Shown here in pieces: positions 21,861-32,802 of a DNA stretch of 64,000 nucleotides (positions within the stretch are counted from its first letter, which is position 1; the number at the start of each line of letters is the position of its first letter). The notes under the pieces are model-generated. The model saw only the letters and a list, made by a program, of their open reading frames with translations, was not told the DNA's origin and made no database searches. The DNA is taken from contig OZ020615.1 of the NCBI GenBank assembly GCA_963971575.1, positions 63,311,379 through 63,375,378 on the forward strand, given 5' to 3'. The translations under genes were made by a program, and so were the position numbers. The stretch is from Liopterus haemorrhoidalis (Eukaryota; Arthropoda; Insecta; Coleoptera; Dytiscidae).

Positions 21861-23042
21861 GCTTACCATAATTATGAAACTCTAAACCGGGACAAGAACG
21901 GGAGCTAGGGCAAAGGAAAAATGTAACCACAAAAAATTGTTTTATTATTAAGTCTTACAAAAGAAATATGCAGATGGTCTACTGCAGCAGAAAGTTAATT
22001 ATTTTATTTATTGTACCAGTACAACAAATATTTTTAAGAGCAGGTTCTAACTTATAAATTGTTGCTATACCAATATAATTCAATATTCATTTAGTCAATA
22101 ATCGGGATTTATGAAAATGATTTAAAAAATAGTTTTGTTTCTCTAGTTATAGCCGATAGTGTATGCATGTATGTGTTTCTATATTGTCCATAGAATCACA
22201 TTCTACATAACAATAACTTACATTATAAAATTAACAAAATTTTCTACAAATACCTTTCCAGTCGCTCCAATTTTGGTCTGCATGGAGTCCAAACCTTAAA
22301 GTCCACACTATAACACACTATTTCAAGTATTTTCTGCACTTTTATCACTTAAAAATAACTAAAAACGTCAGAAAAAAATGAAGACGCCACTTGCAAAAAT
22401 CACGTATCACATATCAAGATGGTTAATCCTGATAAAGCTCATTAAGGAATATAGTCATTAACAATTAATACATAAGGAACATAATTGCTTAAAATAATTC
22501 TTTATGAGAATAAACACATATATTAATATTTTATCAATAGTATACAGGTGGTTGAAATTGAACTACCGGGCCTAATACACTATTTTTTTATTATTGAAGA
22601 TGAGGTATAACGTTATATTTGGGTTACTTGGTACTACATGATCTAAAATAGTTTATATTTTGTTACTTTGTATCTTTATATAAATAGTTATACATTTTGA
22701 TTGAGGATTTATTAAAATTTCAGAGCTATAGCGTTGGAGACACGGCCTATATGGTAAAATGAGAGGACAGAGGTAATAGGATGACTTTTGGGCTATCAAT
22801 GATAATTCTGAGATCTCAGAAAGGGATGAAAATTACTATTGGAAGTATAATGGAGTTATCTCTCAAGAATTTTATACAGGTTAATTTTTTTATTTACGGG
22901 TTCATTGGAATATAAATGTCATATATTTATGAATATATCTTGCAAAATTGAGCATTTTTCTATTATAATTTCATGCTTTAATTTTATATGACTTCGCGGC
23001 CCCCCGACGAAGTTTTCACGGTCCCCCGGTTGAGAAACGCTG
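21743..23042 (+). mobile_element. hAT-type element 1, complete
   Basis: Ends CAGTGTTTCTCAACC and GGTTGAGAAACGCTG are flanked by a perfect 8-bp duplication CTATAGAT (21735-21742, 23043-23050). It is 1,300 bp with a (TA)n tract near 21830 and no transposase frame recognised, so it is non-autonomous. Copies are at 63083-63840 (left part) and 25607-27153 (inverted, with Mar-3 inside). Confidence 0.9.
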
Positions 23043-23050
23043 CTATAGAT

Positions 23051-24590
23051 CACCCTCTTTAATTTATGATTCAAAAGTCGTAACTTTTAAAATAAGAACG
23101 TTATTGGTCCTTAATTAACCATTTATTTATTTTGTTCCACGTTAAAACAGAAACTAAATTACCCTGTTTGGCCTCTCTACGTTTATTGCGCAAAATTTGC
23201 CGATAACTGTCAATGCATTACAGCCACGTTTAACAGCACTCACCCGTTCTTAATCTTCGTCGTTCTCTTCTCCATGCATTGATTGTGAAAAGAAAGGGCT
23301 TTTTAGATGGTTTTAACAGTTAAATTTCGCACGGGAACAGGTTCGTCATTTTCTAGGGACGTATGGCAATTGTCGATCGCATTATAACGAATCCGCACTA
23401 GCCGGGGTCGCAACCTGTATAGAGTTCGACAAATCCGGTCGCTCGGTGAGCAATCGACTAGATTTTTATCACCTGGCGACTAAAAACTAAAACATCGAGT
23501 CCGATTTTATGTACTACAGAGGGCGTGTAACTTTTTTGTCTGACGATTACGATTCGTCGCGATTTGTTTATATATCTAAAACATTAAGTATTATTAAGTA
23601 TATTATCTAAAACATATATTAAGTTAAATCTATGGTGACCCACTCTTGGATCGATATCGATAAATTCAGAAGCGTTGGTGTAGAATATAATTATTTTTTT
23701 TATGTTAAATTAGAAAATTTTGATTTGATTTTTTGATTAACTATTTCTGTATATTCTTTAAATGATTTTATCTAAACGTATCCCTTAGCTTTCATTCGTT
23801 GGTAGGCAGGTGTCTACTAGTAGAGTAGGTATACGCGTCCAGTATTGTGGTAGAGGTTATTTTAGAAAAGACTAGAACAACATTATAATATTATCTCTGC
23901 TGTACGTTTTTTGAAAGTAATGCGAGCCTTTGATAAATTTGGTCTGTGTAGATGGTCAGAGCATCAGATTGGTCGATCAACATCGGTGTTATTCGCAAAC
24001 TAACGCCAGCCAACGAATGTTCAAAACTAAATCAAATGTATTTTTAGTAACAAACTACTAACTATTCCCAAAACATTTATTACATCTTACGGTTGGTTTA
24101 TTAAAAAATCTTCATGATCCAGAATGATTTTAATTCTTGTTAGTTCTGTAGTTTATATCTTGATGAAGCGGTGTTGTTGGATTTGATTGTTTTGTAACAA
24201 TGGTGTTATTTAGAAGCTATATTATGCGCAGAGACGGCAGCTAGAATTCCCAGATTCTTGCCCGGCTAACTCTATTCTCAGGATTGCCATTGCCAAAAAA
24301 GGGTCGGCAGCGAGATTCAAAATGGCGTGTAGTTGCTACACGATCAACACTACGCGATATATTCATACATTACTAACCTCCCGCGCTTTGGAAATATGTC
24401 TTTTCATATCTATCACTTTTACAACAATGACATACAGATGACACAACAGTAAAAAAAATAATAGCTTATATTGGACCAATAAATTGATCTAAATGGGTTG
24501 AATGAACTGTGCAAATTAATTATCAAAACACTCAATCATTACATCCTCCTTTACAAAGTATTTATACATATTTAAAAAATATTTATGCAA
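23051..24590. other. No gene recognised
   Basis: About 1.5 kb of less repetitive sequence, with somewhat higher G+C around 23250-23550 and 24200-24380. No domain, splice pattern or repeat family was recognised. Confidence 0.4.
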
Positions 24591-24630
24591 ATTACAGGTT
24601 CTGTAGGTGTCTTTTTGTGTACGCTAAAAA

Positions 24631-24690
24631 TTGATGTGAAGTGTGAATTTTCAAACATTAAGCGTTTTGTAGGTATTTAATAGTACAACA
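24631..24690 (-). mobile_element. H element right-end fragment, inverted
   Basis: TTGATGTGAAGTGTGAATTT followed by GCGTTTTGTAGGTAT is the complement of an H right terminus, 60 bp before a plus-strand H copy that also finishes with a right terminus. Confidence 0.7.
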
Positions 24691-24749
24691 AAATTCTGGA
24701 TGTTTAGGGCAATATTTTTTCTATAACTACAACAAAATCAGTAATTTTT

Positions 24750-25585
24750 AGGGTTTTGTAGGTATACCACCAAAAAACCCTTATAACGTCTCTCATGTGT
24801 CTGTCTGTCTATACGGTAGAAATTGTAGCCAAACGGCTTAACATAAAGTTGAAATTGGGCATGCTTATACAACTCTTTGACCCAATAGGAAAAATTCTGA
24901 GAGTTAAAAAAACTCATCTAGAGATAAATATAAACAAATATGTATGTATTTAATAAAAAAATTATTTTTTTTTTTAAATTTTGAAAGTCTTATCGAATGA
25001 AAACTCTTAAACCGTTGATCAACATACAAATTTTTATTTTTGAAATTTTTTTTTATGGAATTTTCGCCACAAAGGTGTCATAAAACTTTTGCCCCCCCCC
25101 CTACATCCCAGAGGGGCTGATCTAAAAAAACTGAAAAAATCTCCGTAATTAGATAGGAACCAGAATAGTTTAACAGGAATTTTTGATCATATAAGTTTTT
25201 CGAAAAATGTCGATTTTTTGAGTCGTTGATAAATAAATATTTAAAAAAAAATATTGTGTGGTATCAAAAGAAAGCTCTTAAGACGTAGATTAAGGAATGA
25301 TAAATAGTTTTTAGTAGTTCATTTCTTTTAACACGATTTTAGCCAAAAATGTGCTAAAAAATTCTTGTCCCGCACCCTTTTACCTAAAGGGGTTAAATTA
25401 AAAATCTGAAAAAATTACAGGTAATGTATATTGATCTGAGCCGGAAATTTACGAGAGGAATTTTTGATCAGATTGTGTTTTTGAAAAATATGGCAGTTTT
25501 TGTGTTTTTGACAAAATTAATTATTTTTTTAATTCATGGTTATTAAGGTTAATAATGTTATGGAATTTTTGTATTTTCACATCAA
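24750..25585 (+). mobile_element. H element copy 6 (type III), coreless
   Basis: AGGGTTTTGTAGGTATACCA start, short GTCT tract, diverged left arm (AGAGATAAATATAAACAAAT), then an abrupt join to TTTTCACATCAA. The tRNA-like core and the right arm are missing. Shares diagnostic changes with 36888-37540. Confidence 0.75.
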
Positions 25586-25606
25586 TTTTTAGAGTGTAGT
25601 ATAGTC

Positions 25607-27153
25607 CAGCGTTTTTCAACCGGGGGGCCGTGAAAGCTTCGTCGGGGGGCCGCGAAGTCATGCAAGATCGAAACATGAAAATATAGTAGATATGTACTCA
25701 ATCTTGCAAGATATAAATTTTACCTATATCTAGAAAAATGGGTACTTTGAACACTTTTAAATAAAAATATTTTACTTACTAGTCGTTATAGGGAATATAA
25801 TCGTCATATAAAAATATCACATAAAAATAAATTTCATAAAAATAAATTTTTTGTCAACCGTAAAAGATATTAAAAAAAAGTAAAATTTTCAAACCTCTAT
25901 CCAAAGGAACCCGATATGACATACGTTCCATTTAAAAATTCTAAATCGTTCTTGATATCCTGTACTTTATTTATTCTGGAAAATTTTAATACCACCATTT
26001 AATTTTTTGGATAAATTTTGGTTATCATTTTTTTTTTCCAACTTGCTCACACGTTGCCTGTTCGAGAAAAATCGTGTTCCCTCTATCTTGATACATCATA
26101 TATACAAGGTGTCTCAAAAGAAGTTTTATATTTAGTGGATCGATTAAAAAAAAAGTAAGCCGTATATAGAAAAAATGTTTATTAATTATTAAAATACACT
26201 TTTTGGGGATTTATTTCTTAAAAATAATATCGTCTAAATGTAGATCCTCGCGTTCTCGGCACTCATTTAATCGAACAGTAAAATTACTTATGACGTCTCG
26301 GCAGGTGGACTCAGGGATGGCTGCCATTTCGTGACGGATATTTTCTTTCAAATGCGCCAGTGAAGTCGGTTTATTGGCGTAAACTTTAGATTTAAGATAA
26401 CCCCATAGGAAAAAGTCCATAGGGGTTAAATCTGGACTGCGTGGAGGCCAATTTATGTCACCTCTCCGGGAGATCAATTTGCCTGAGAAAATGTTTTTAT
26501 TTACGAAATTAAGCCTAGACTGGCATCTTGGGGCTTTAATTCTTGCATCAATTGAATTTTGTAGGGTGCAGCTTTAGGTCTTTGTGCATAATGCGATGTA
26601 ATGATGATCTATGCACATTTAAAGCACTTGCGCGCTTCCGAAGTGAAAGGTTCGGGTCGTCACGAACAGATTGATTAACATTCTCCACGTTTTCTACCGT
26701 TCTTGATGACCTAGGTCGCCCGGATTTTGATTTATTCAGCGTTGTACCAGTCTCTTCAAACTTTTTAACCCAATGTCGAATGAGAGGATGCTTGGCGCAT
26801 TATTTAAGTGGCGAAAACCTCGAATACTGCAGAATTTTCTACGCGCTACAGTCGCCGAATCACCGTTTTTGTAAAACTCTCGCACGCATAACGCGCGGTC
26901 TGCTCCCGAGAAACGCTCCACAATGACTGAATTCCCAAGAGCCAGGCTACCGATTGACATAAACCCCGCGCCCCTCGGATACGTTGCGTTCACGCAGTAA
27001 GCTAAATAAATATAAAATTTCTTTTGAGACACCTTGTATATATAGGGGGGCCGAACACAATATTTACATAATATAGGGGGGCCATAGACAATATTTACAT
27101 AATTTTGGGGGGCCCATCCCAGAAAAGGTTGAGAATATCGACTATACCAGTGG
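25607..27153 (-). mobile_element. hAT-type element 1, inverted copy with Mar-3 nested
   Basis: Starts CAGCGTTTTTCAACCGGGGG, matching the complement of the right end of the 21743-23042 copy. It is flanked by an exact 8-bp duplication GTATAGTC (25599-25606, 27154-27161). The far end reads GGTTGAGAA followed by TATCGACTATACCAGTGG in place of the usual ACGCTG. The interior is diverged and interrupted by Mar-3. Confidence 0.75.
26105..27036 (-). mobile_element. Mar-3, internally deleted copy of the Mar-1 element
   Basis: CAAGGTGTCTC ends with TA flanks (26103-26104, 27037-27038); 932 bp. Its deletion joins TCGTAAATAAAAACATT to TTCTCAGGCAAATTGATC, a different endpoint from Mar-2, again removing the first two catalytic Asp. 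The remaining transposase pieces (C-terminal 26211-26477, N-terminal 26920 down to 26736) also carry frameshifts. Confidence 0.9.
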
Positions 27154-27167
27154 GTATAGTCGATATT
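27134..27167. repeat. 15-bp perfect palindrome at hAT boundary
   Basis: AATATCGACTATACC and its exact complement are separated by AGTG. The right arm overlaps the target duplication of the hAT copy and its flank. Confidence 0.85.
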
Positions 27168-27590
27168 CCGTAGATATTTTTTTCCACAAAATTCCTGACA
27201 ATTTATACTCCATTTAAAATTTCAAAACACGATATTTTTGAATAAAATTGCCCTTACGTACGCCTTATTTAAATTTAGAAAATGTTTATAAACACATATT
27301 TTGATACTATTTTAGACATTTTCGTAAGATATTGGTAATATTTTACGCATAATTTTTTTATAGTTCATTTTAAGAAATTGCTCAATTTTTATTTTTACAA
27401 GTCTGAAGTTAAGAGTTTTATTTCCAAAAATAGAACCATTAAAACACAATAATAGATTAAAATTATTTGTAATTTAATTTTGGATACTTTCCAAATAATT
27501 TTTAAAATATGTAATTTGGAAAATGGGGATATTCACCTTTGCAAATAAAATAAAAGAAAAAATTTATAACCTAAAACTACAATCTACATA

Positions 27591-28062
27591 CAGTGTTGCC
27601 ACCTGACAGGGAATTTGCCTTTTTCAGGGAATTTTTGATGCCTAGAGGGAAAAAGGGAAATATCGTCAAAAAAAGAGAATTTTCCATATCTGATAGATTG
27701 TTTTTTTTTATGATGAACAGATCCGTAGTAAGGAAAACTTGCGCTAGGGGCAGAACCGTGTTTTGGCGCCCTTGGTAAATAAAAACAAGGTTCTTACCTC
27801 CCAAAATTTAAGTAATGAGCAAGATAAAAAGGTCCTCACCTCGCAAAATCCAAGTGACGAGCAAAAAAAAAAGGTTCTCATCCTTAGGTCCCTTTTCTTT
27901 ATTGCGCTAGGGGCCGTCGCCCCATCCGCCCCCCCCCTTACTGCGGCTCTGATGATGAAGACCTTTTTTTTGTTTGTACTCGTCACTTAGATTTTGGGAA
28001 GTAAGGACCTTTTTTAGGGTTTTGTAGGTATGACCAAAAAACCCTTATACCGTCATTTTGTC

Positions 28063-28100
<38 letters not shown>

Positions 28101-29097
28101 TCGGTAAAAATTGTAGCCAAACAGCTAAACCTAGAGAGTTGAAATTTGGCATGCTTATACAACTCTTTGACCCGCACATAGGAAAAATACTAAAACATCT
28201 AAAAAACATACCCCCCTAAAAATATAAACAAATATGTGCTCATCGAAAACAAAAATATTTTTTTTAAATTCTGAGTAGGGTATCAAATGAAAACCCTTAG
28301 TACGTGGATTAACGATCAAATTTTTATTTTTGCAAAATAAATTATTTTGATGCGATTTTTGCCAAAATTGTGCAAAAAAAATTTGTCCCACACCCTGTAG
28401 CCCAGATGGTTTAAACTAAAAATCTAAAAAAATTCTAAGTAATGTATATTGGTGTGAACCGAAATAGTACAACAGGAATTTTTGATCAGATTATGTTTTC
28501 GGAAAATAACGCATTTTTTGTGGTTTTTGGTTCACAAAGTACTAAAGTTATACTAATGTAAGACAATCGCATGGCGTGCGATGGCGTAATGGGTTAGAGC
28601 ACTGCTAGAAAACGAAGAGTTTCGAGTTCGAGTACGGAGTGAATTTAATTTTACCTGTTTTTTTTTTGCATTTTTATTATTTAGAAATTATATTATCAAA
28701 ATTCTAGTTATATTTTAACAAATGTTGTATTTAATTTTTAAGAGCGTAAATTTAATAACCAGTCTTATTATATGATTAACAGACAATAAATTATTTTAAA
28801 AATATCGTTCATTTTGCCGTGATTACTACAAAGTAAAATTTGTCCTACACACTCAGCATACCGCCTTAACTTATTATATACCTGCGAAACCCTGAAATGT
28901 GTGAATATTCACACTTCACATCAATTTTTTTCTTACTCATCACTTAAATTTTGAGAGGTGATAAGCTTTTTTTAGCACTTGTCCCACATTTCATTGTAAA
29001 ACAACTGGTCACTTTTGGCAAGGGAATTTTCTTGAGAAAAAGCGAATTTTTTGCACCACCCAAAGGGAATTTTCTTTTCAGACAGGTGGCGACACTG
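27591..29097. mobile_element. hAT-type composite with satellite and H copy 7 inside
   Basis: CAGTGTTGCCACCTGACAGG at the left and CAGACAGGTGGCGACACTG at the right are inverted ends. Between them lie AGGGAATTTTC-type blocks, a GCGCTAGGGGC-bounded insert (about 27735-27935), several units of a ~40-bp satellite, and the H element at 28016-28924. No matching 8-bp duplication was found at the outer ends, so the two ends may not belong to one insertion. Confidence 0.5.
28016..28924 (+). mobile_element. H element copy 7 (type I), complete
   Basis: Both ends, GTCT tract (28067-28100), type-I core (box A TGGCGTAATGG, box B GTTCGAGTAC) and type-I right arm are present. It has entered the T-run of a ~40-bp satellite unit: GTAAGGACCTTTTT lies left and TTTTCTTACTCATCAC lies right. 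Confidence 0.88.
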
Positions 29098-29159
29098 AGG
29101 CCTTTACACTTACCTACGATACATTTAGATCTCATGATATGTACTGCAAAAAAGATATA

Positions 29160-29417
29160 ATTTTTTATAAAATTTATCTTTATTTAAACAATTAACAATA
29201 CATATAAATTAAAAATTATAATGATTATCATTAAACCATATGCCTCATCCAATTCTGATGAATAGCTTCAAGTACTTTGTTATTCACTATAATCATATCT
29301 TTGATTAAAATTAATAATACAATAAAAAAATAATACTTTAAATCTTATCTTAAAACTAGTTACATTAAAACTGCATCTAAAACAAAAAAAACTGGTTTAT
29401 AAATTTATATAAAAGCA
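29160..29417. other. CYP9-A downstream flank, duplicated segment
   Basis: AT-rich sequence whose final 90 bp (AACTGGTTTATAAATTTATA then AAAGCAGTGGC) match 33590-33655 in the CYP9-A/CYP9-B spacer. It marks the outer part of the duplication unit. Confidence 0.6.
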
Positions 29418-29425
29418 GTGGCATA

Positions 29426-29589
29426 AGTGGCGGATTAAGTTGCTTGGGGGCCCTGGGCGGTAAAATTAAAATGGGCCCACTATTATTTTAAATAGAATGG
29501 AAATATTTGTATATAGGCCTCGGTGGGCCCCCCAGCTTCGTGGGCCCCGGGTGGTCACCCAGTCCACCCACCGCTTAATCCGCCTCTGA
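29426..29589. mobile_element. hAT-type MITE, 164 bp
   Basis: Ends AGTGGCGGATTAAG and CTTAATCCGCCTCTGA, flanked by a perfect 8-bp duplication GTGGCATA (29418-29425, 29590-29597). The paralogous flank at 33650 (AGCAGTGGCGTACTG) has no insertion. Confidence 0.9.
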
Positions 29590-29700
29590 GTGGCATACTG
29601 TCATGGAACAATCAATTGAAAAAAGCGTGTATGGTATATTTTAATAAAATGGTATATTTAAGGTTAATGGGGGTTTACATTACTAACATTCTCTTATCTA

Positions 29701-30302
29701 TAGGCTATTCCAGCGGTTCCCAAACTTTTTTGACCGCGACCCGGTACGAGGTTTTAAAATTTTTCGCGACCCACCTAATGAAAAAAAAAAAATTATTTAC
29801 AAAACAAATTTTATTTTAAAGCAGTAGATTTATAGTAATAAAGAGTACTAAATAGTAATAAAGAATATAGTATAGTAATAAAGAGTATAGTATAGCAATA
29901 AAGAATATAGTATAGTAATAAAGAGTATAGTATAGCAATAAAGAATATAGTATAGTAATAAAGAGCAAAATACTCACTATTCTAGTGATTAACTCTCTAG
30001 TGACGTAAAAAAAAAATATGTACAAAAAAAATCTTTTTTGTGTTTTTACAATTTTATCGCGACCCAGCAAAATTTTTCTGCGACCCAGTGCTGGGTCGCG
30101 ACCCACACTTTGGGAAACGCTGGGCTATTCCAAACGTTTAGACGGAACTAACTGGAATTTTCATTTTTGTAAGTTGTCATGAGCTCTTCTTTTATTGTTT
30201 AAAGTAGGCTTTTGCTAAACAAAATTATCAAAATCCTCACTTAATCGGTAAAAGTTACTAAAATTGAAAATCTAGTTCCGCCTAAACCATAGAAACAGAC
30301 TT
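29701..30302. mobile_element. MITE B copy 3, with hAT element nested in its end
   Basis: The left end TAGGCTATTCCAAACGTTTA and right end CCATAGAAACAGACTT are diverged CAGTCTGTTCC ends, flanked by TA. The paralogous site at about 34360 (TATCTATACCAATGC) is empty. Confidence 0.75.
29711..30122. mobile_element. hAT-type element 2 with internal minisatellite
   Basis: Ends CAGCGGTTCCCAAACTT and AGTTTGGGAAACGCTG-type (here CACTTTGGGAAACGCTG), with a perfect 8-bp duplication GGCTATTC (29703-29710, 30123-30130). The GGTCGCGACCC blocks near the ends resemble SPIN-like hAT MITEs. Inside, 29830-29966 is a tandem repeat of TATAGTAATAAAGAG, about 19-20 bp per unit. Confidence 0.9.
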
Positions 30303-30697
30303 TACACCAATATATAATATTTTAGATGAACTTTTAGTGAATTTGTCAAAGCTAGGTTACTTATAGGGGAAGTATTTTAAGATCGCAGCGCTATTTCGGC
30401 AAACTTGGAACCTTCAAAATAGACAATCGTTACATATAAACAACGTGAATTTTAATGTTTACTGGTGGTTTTTGTAATTTTGCTACAATATTAATACTTG
30501 TTTTTATGCAATTATATTTTTATGCAAACATTTTTTATAAAAAAAAAGCGCGATAGAATGTCTATTTCTGTAGCTGCTAAAATCCCACCAGATGTCATAT
30601 CGGTTAGCAATTTTTCCCTATAAGTTATCAGCTATCTTTGACAATTCAAAATTTAAACCTAATTTTGTTCTAAAACCTTGAAAATATATTCCAAAAA

Positions 30698-32278
30698 TTA
30701 TATATGATTTTCCAAATTTCTCGGTTTCATTCCAAGCCAAAAACCATTATCTGGTTTCATAGCCATTTGAGTTTTACTCAAAACCAATGGAACTTGTGTT
30801 TTTTCAGTAACAACCAATTCAAATTTAGCCAAAAGATGTACAAAAAGTGACTTAATTTCTAATAAAGCAAACCTGGATCCAATACAATTCCTAGGACCAA
30901 GTCCAAATGGAAAATAAGTAAACGGCAAAATAGAATGTTTGTTTTCATCACTAAATCTCTCCGGGTCAAATTTTTTTGGATTTGGAAAATATTTCGGGTC
31001 ATGATGTAAGCAATACACCGGCAACCAAACACTTTGGTCCTTTTCGATTTCAACAGAGTCCGTTCCATCGGTTAAAGTGTAGTTATTAAGAGATAACCGT
31101 TCGGTTAAAGGTGCTGGTGGCCACTTACGCAAACATTCACTTATAACCATATCGAGGTACTTCATTTTAAGCAAAGATTCATAATCAATATTCGCACCAC
31201 ATTTCTTGAAAGTTTCATCGATTTCTTCTTGTAACTTCTTTTGAATTTCGGGGTTAATAGCAAGTTCATGAGCTAGGAAACACATTAAAGTTGAACTTGT
31301 ATCATATCCGGCGAGGAAGAATAGAATTACTTGCGCTGTTATGTCTTCGTTTGTTAACTGTGGTCTGTCCAAGAGTTCTTCTTTTCCAATATGTGATTCT
31401 TGGACAGTAGCAAAACCTGTATCTTCATCTTGATGCGTTTCATGCTTCAATTTACCCTTCTTTGCTTCCATTAAAAGATGAATCATGTCAGGACGAATAA
31501 TATTGTTTTTTTCTCGAGTTTCGATTGTATTTTTAACGATATCTTTAAAAAAATTACCAACTTCAGGTCCGAAAAGACCAAATTTAAAAAATTTCATAAC
31601 TCTAGGCATTAAAGAGAATGCCATAAATTTTATCATAGCCTTAAATCCGAAATTTGTAACTGATTTACCCATGGTATAAAATTCGTTGTTTTCATTTTTT
31701 AAAGAGTCGCAGGTTATACCAAAAGCAGTTGTTGCGATAACATCGTTTGTGTATCTTGTGAAGATGTCTTTCATCTCAACTGATATGTCTTTTTTTTCCA
31801 GAAAATGTTCAACAAATTTTTTGGAACAATCGTTAATCAAAACATACATTGCCCTCATTTTGCTGCTTGTAAAAGCTGGTGACAATGTTGCCCTCATGTG
31901 TCTCCATCTGTTACCTTCGAGTGAAACTAAATTTTTACCAAACAGTGGGTCTATGTCTTCAGTAAATATAACAGTGTGGTTGATGAAGTTGTCAAAATGT
32001 TTTACAGTTACTAATTTAATTAATTCTGGATCACGTACCATTAATATAGGACGATTAAGTTGATGGATTCCAATAAATTTGTCTTCTGAAAATTTGTAAT
32101 ATACATCTTGAAGTATATCCACTAGATTTTTTCTTCTTAAAAAACTTTCTGGGAAACTTCCAACCACTGGCCATGCTCTAATATATTTCACATTTTTCTT
32201 CTTCCAATAAGTAAAACCTTTATAGGTTTGTATTATGAAGTAGGTTATTATTATTGTTATAATTGTCCACAACCACAT
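30698..32278 (-). CDS. Cytochrome P450, CYP9-like, copy A
   Basis: Intact 526-residue microsomal P450 with no intron. Order of features: N-terminal membrane anchor (residues 2-18), proline hinge RAWPVVGSFP (35-43), helix C WRHMR (125-129), LSPAFTSSKMR, I-helix AGYDTSS (323-329), K-helix ECLR (381-384), DPERF (438-442), heme loop FGLGPRNCIG with Cys465. The phrases DPLFGKNL, LSPAFTSSKM and RPDMIHLLMEAKKG are typical of family CYP9 in the CYP3 clan, whose members oxidise plant compounds and insecticides. It lies antisense within intron 1 of the thioredoxin gene and is the most downstream of three tandem copies. Start chosen because MWLWT is shared by all three. The antisense 125-residue frame here is a shadow. 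Confidence 0.95.
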   Translation of the reverse strand: MWLWTIITIIITYFIIQTYKGFTYWKKKNVKYIRAWPVVGSFPESFLRRKNLVDILQDVYYKFSEDKFIGIHQLNRPILMVRDPELIKLVTVKHFDNFINHTVIFTEDIDPLFGKNLVSLEGNRWRHMRATLSPAFTSSKMRAMYVLINDCSKKFVEHFLEKKDISVEMKDIFTRYTNDVIATTAFGITCDSLKNENNEFYTMGKSVTNFGFKAMIKFMAFSLMPRVMKFFKFGLFGPEVGNFFKDIVKNTIETREKNNIIRPDMIHLLMEAKKGKLKHETHQDEDTGFATVQESHIGKEELLDRPQLTNEDITAQVILFFLAGYDTSSTLMCFLAHELAINPEIQKKLQEEIDETFKKCGANIDYESLLKMKYLDMVISECLRKWPPAPLTERLSLNNYTLTDGTDSVEIEKDQSVWLPVYCLHHDPKYFPNPKKFDPERFSDENKHSILPFTYFPFGLGPRNCIGSRFALLEIKSLFVHLLAKFELVVTEKTQVPLVLSKTQMAMKPDNGFWLGMKPRNLENHI

Positions 32279-32470
32279 TTTTGATGCTCACTGTTTCACA
32301 GCTGATTGTCAACTAAATGTTTTGTAGTGCAATAATGATAAGTAGAGAGGATGAATCATCTAAATATTAGTTTAAATGAAAAACACTGATGTTGATGCGC
32401 GAGTCGCTGGAGTGTACAATACATAGTTCAGGGACATTGGTCTAAAGACCGACTTTAGTTATAAACATTT
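32279..32470 (-). promoter_or_regulatory. Conserved upstream block of CYP9-A
   Basis: About 190 bp upstream of the ATG match the same region of copies B and C, including CAATCAGCTGTGA near -20, CATCTAAATATTAG-type sequence and, near -160, the palindrome GGTCTTTAGACC. Conservation outside coding sequence indicates that the duplication carried the promoter, and may indicate constraint. Confidence 0.5.
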
Positions 32471-32611
32471 TTACTATAATTAGCGTAGAATGACGAAAAA
32501 TGACAGGTAGAATATGATGTCGTGTTTGGTAAAAAATTGGGAGACGTCAAATGGATTTAGTGTTTTTAATTTGGCTCGTTAGTAATGATGTTGATTTTGG
32601 AGTATGCTTTT

Positions 32612-32660
32612 TAGGGTTTTGTAGATATGACCACCTAAAAACCCTATTAAAAACCCACCA
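32612..32660 (+). mobile_element. H element left-end fragment
   Basis: AGGGTTTTGTAGATATGACC followed by AAAAACCCT: the terminal hairpin of H with nothing else. Confidence 0.6.
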
Positions 32661-32802
32661 AATTATTCATATACTAACAAAACAACGAAAGAAACGGAGA
32701 ACTTACCTTCTCTGCCCCTATGCGCTATCTAGGCGTTTGGGAACCTATCATTATTTATTATTTAACAAAATAAGAAATATATATATTGCATTTTTATAAT
32801 TA

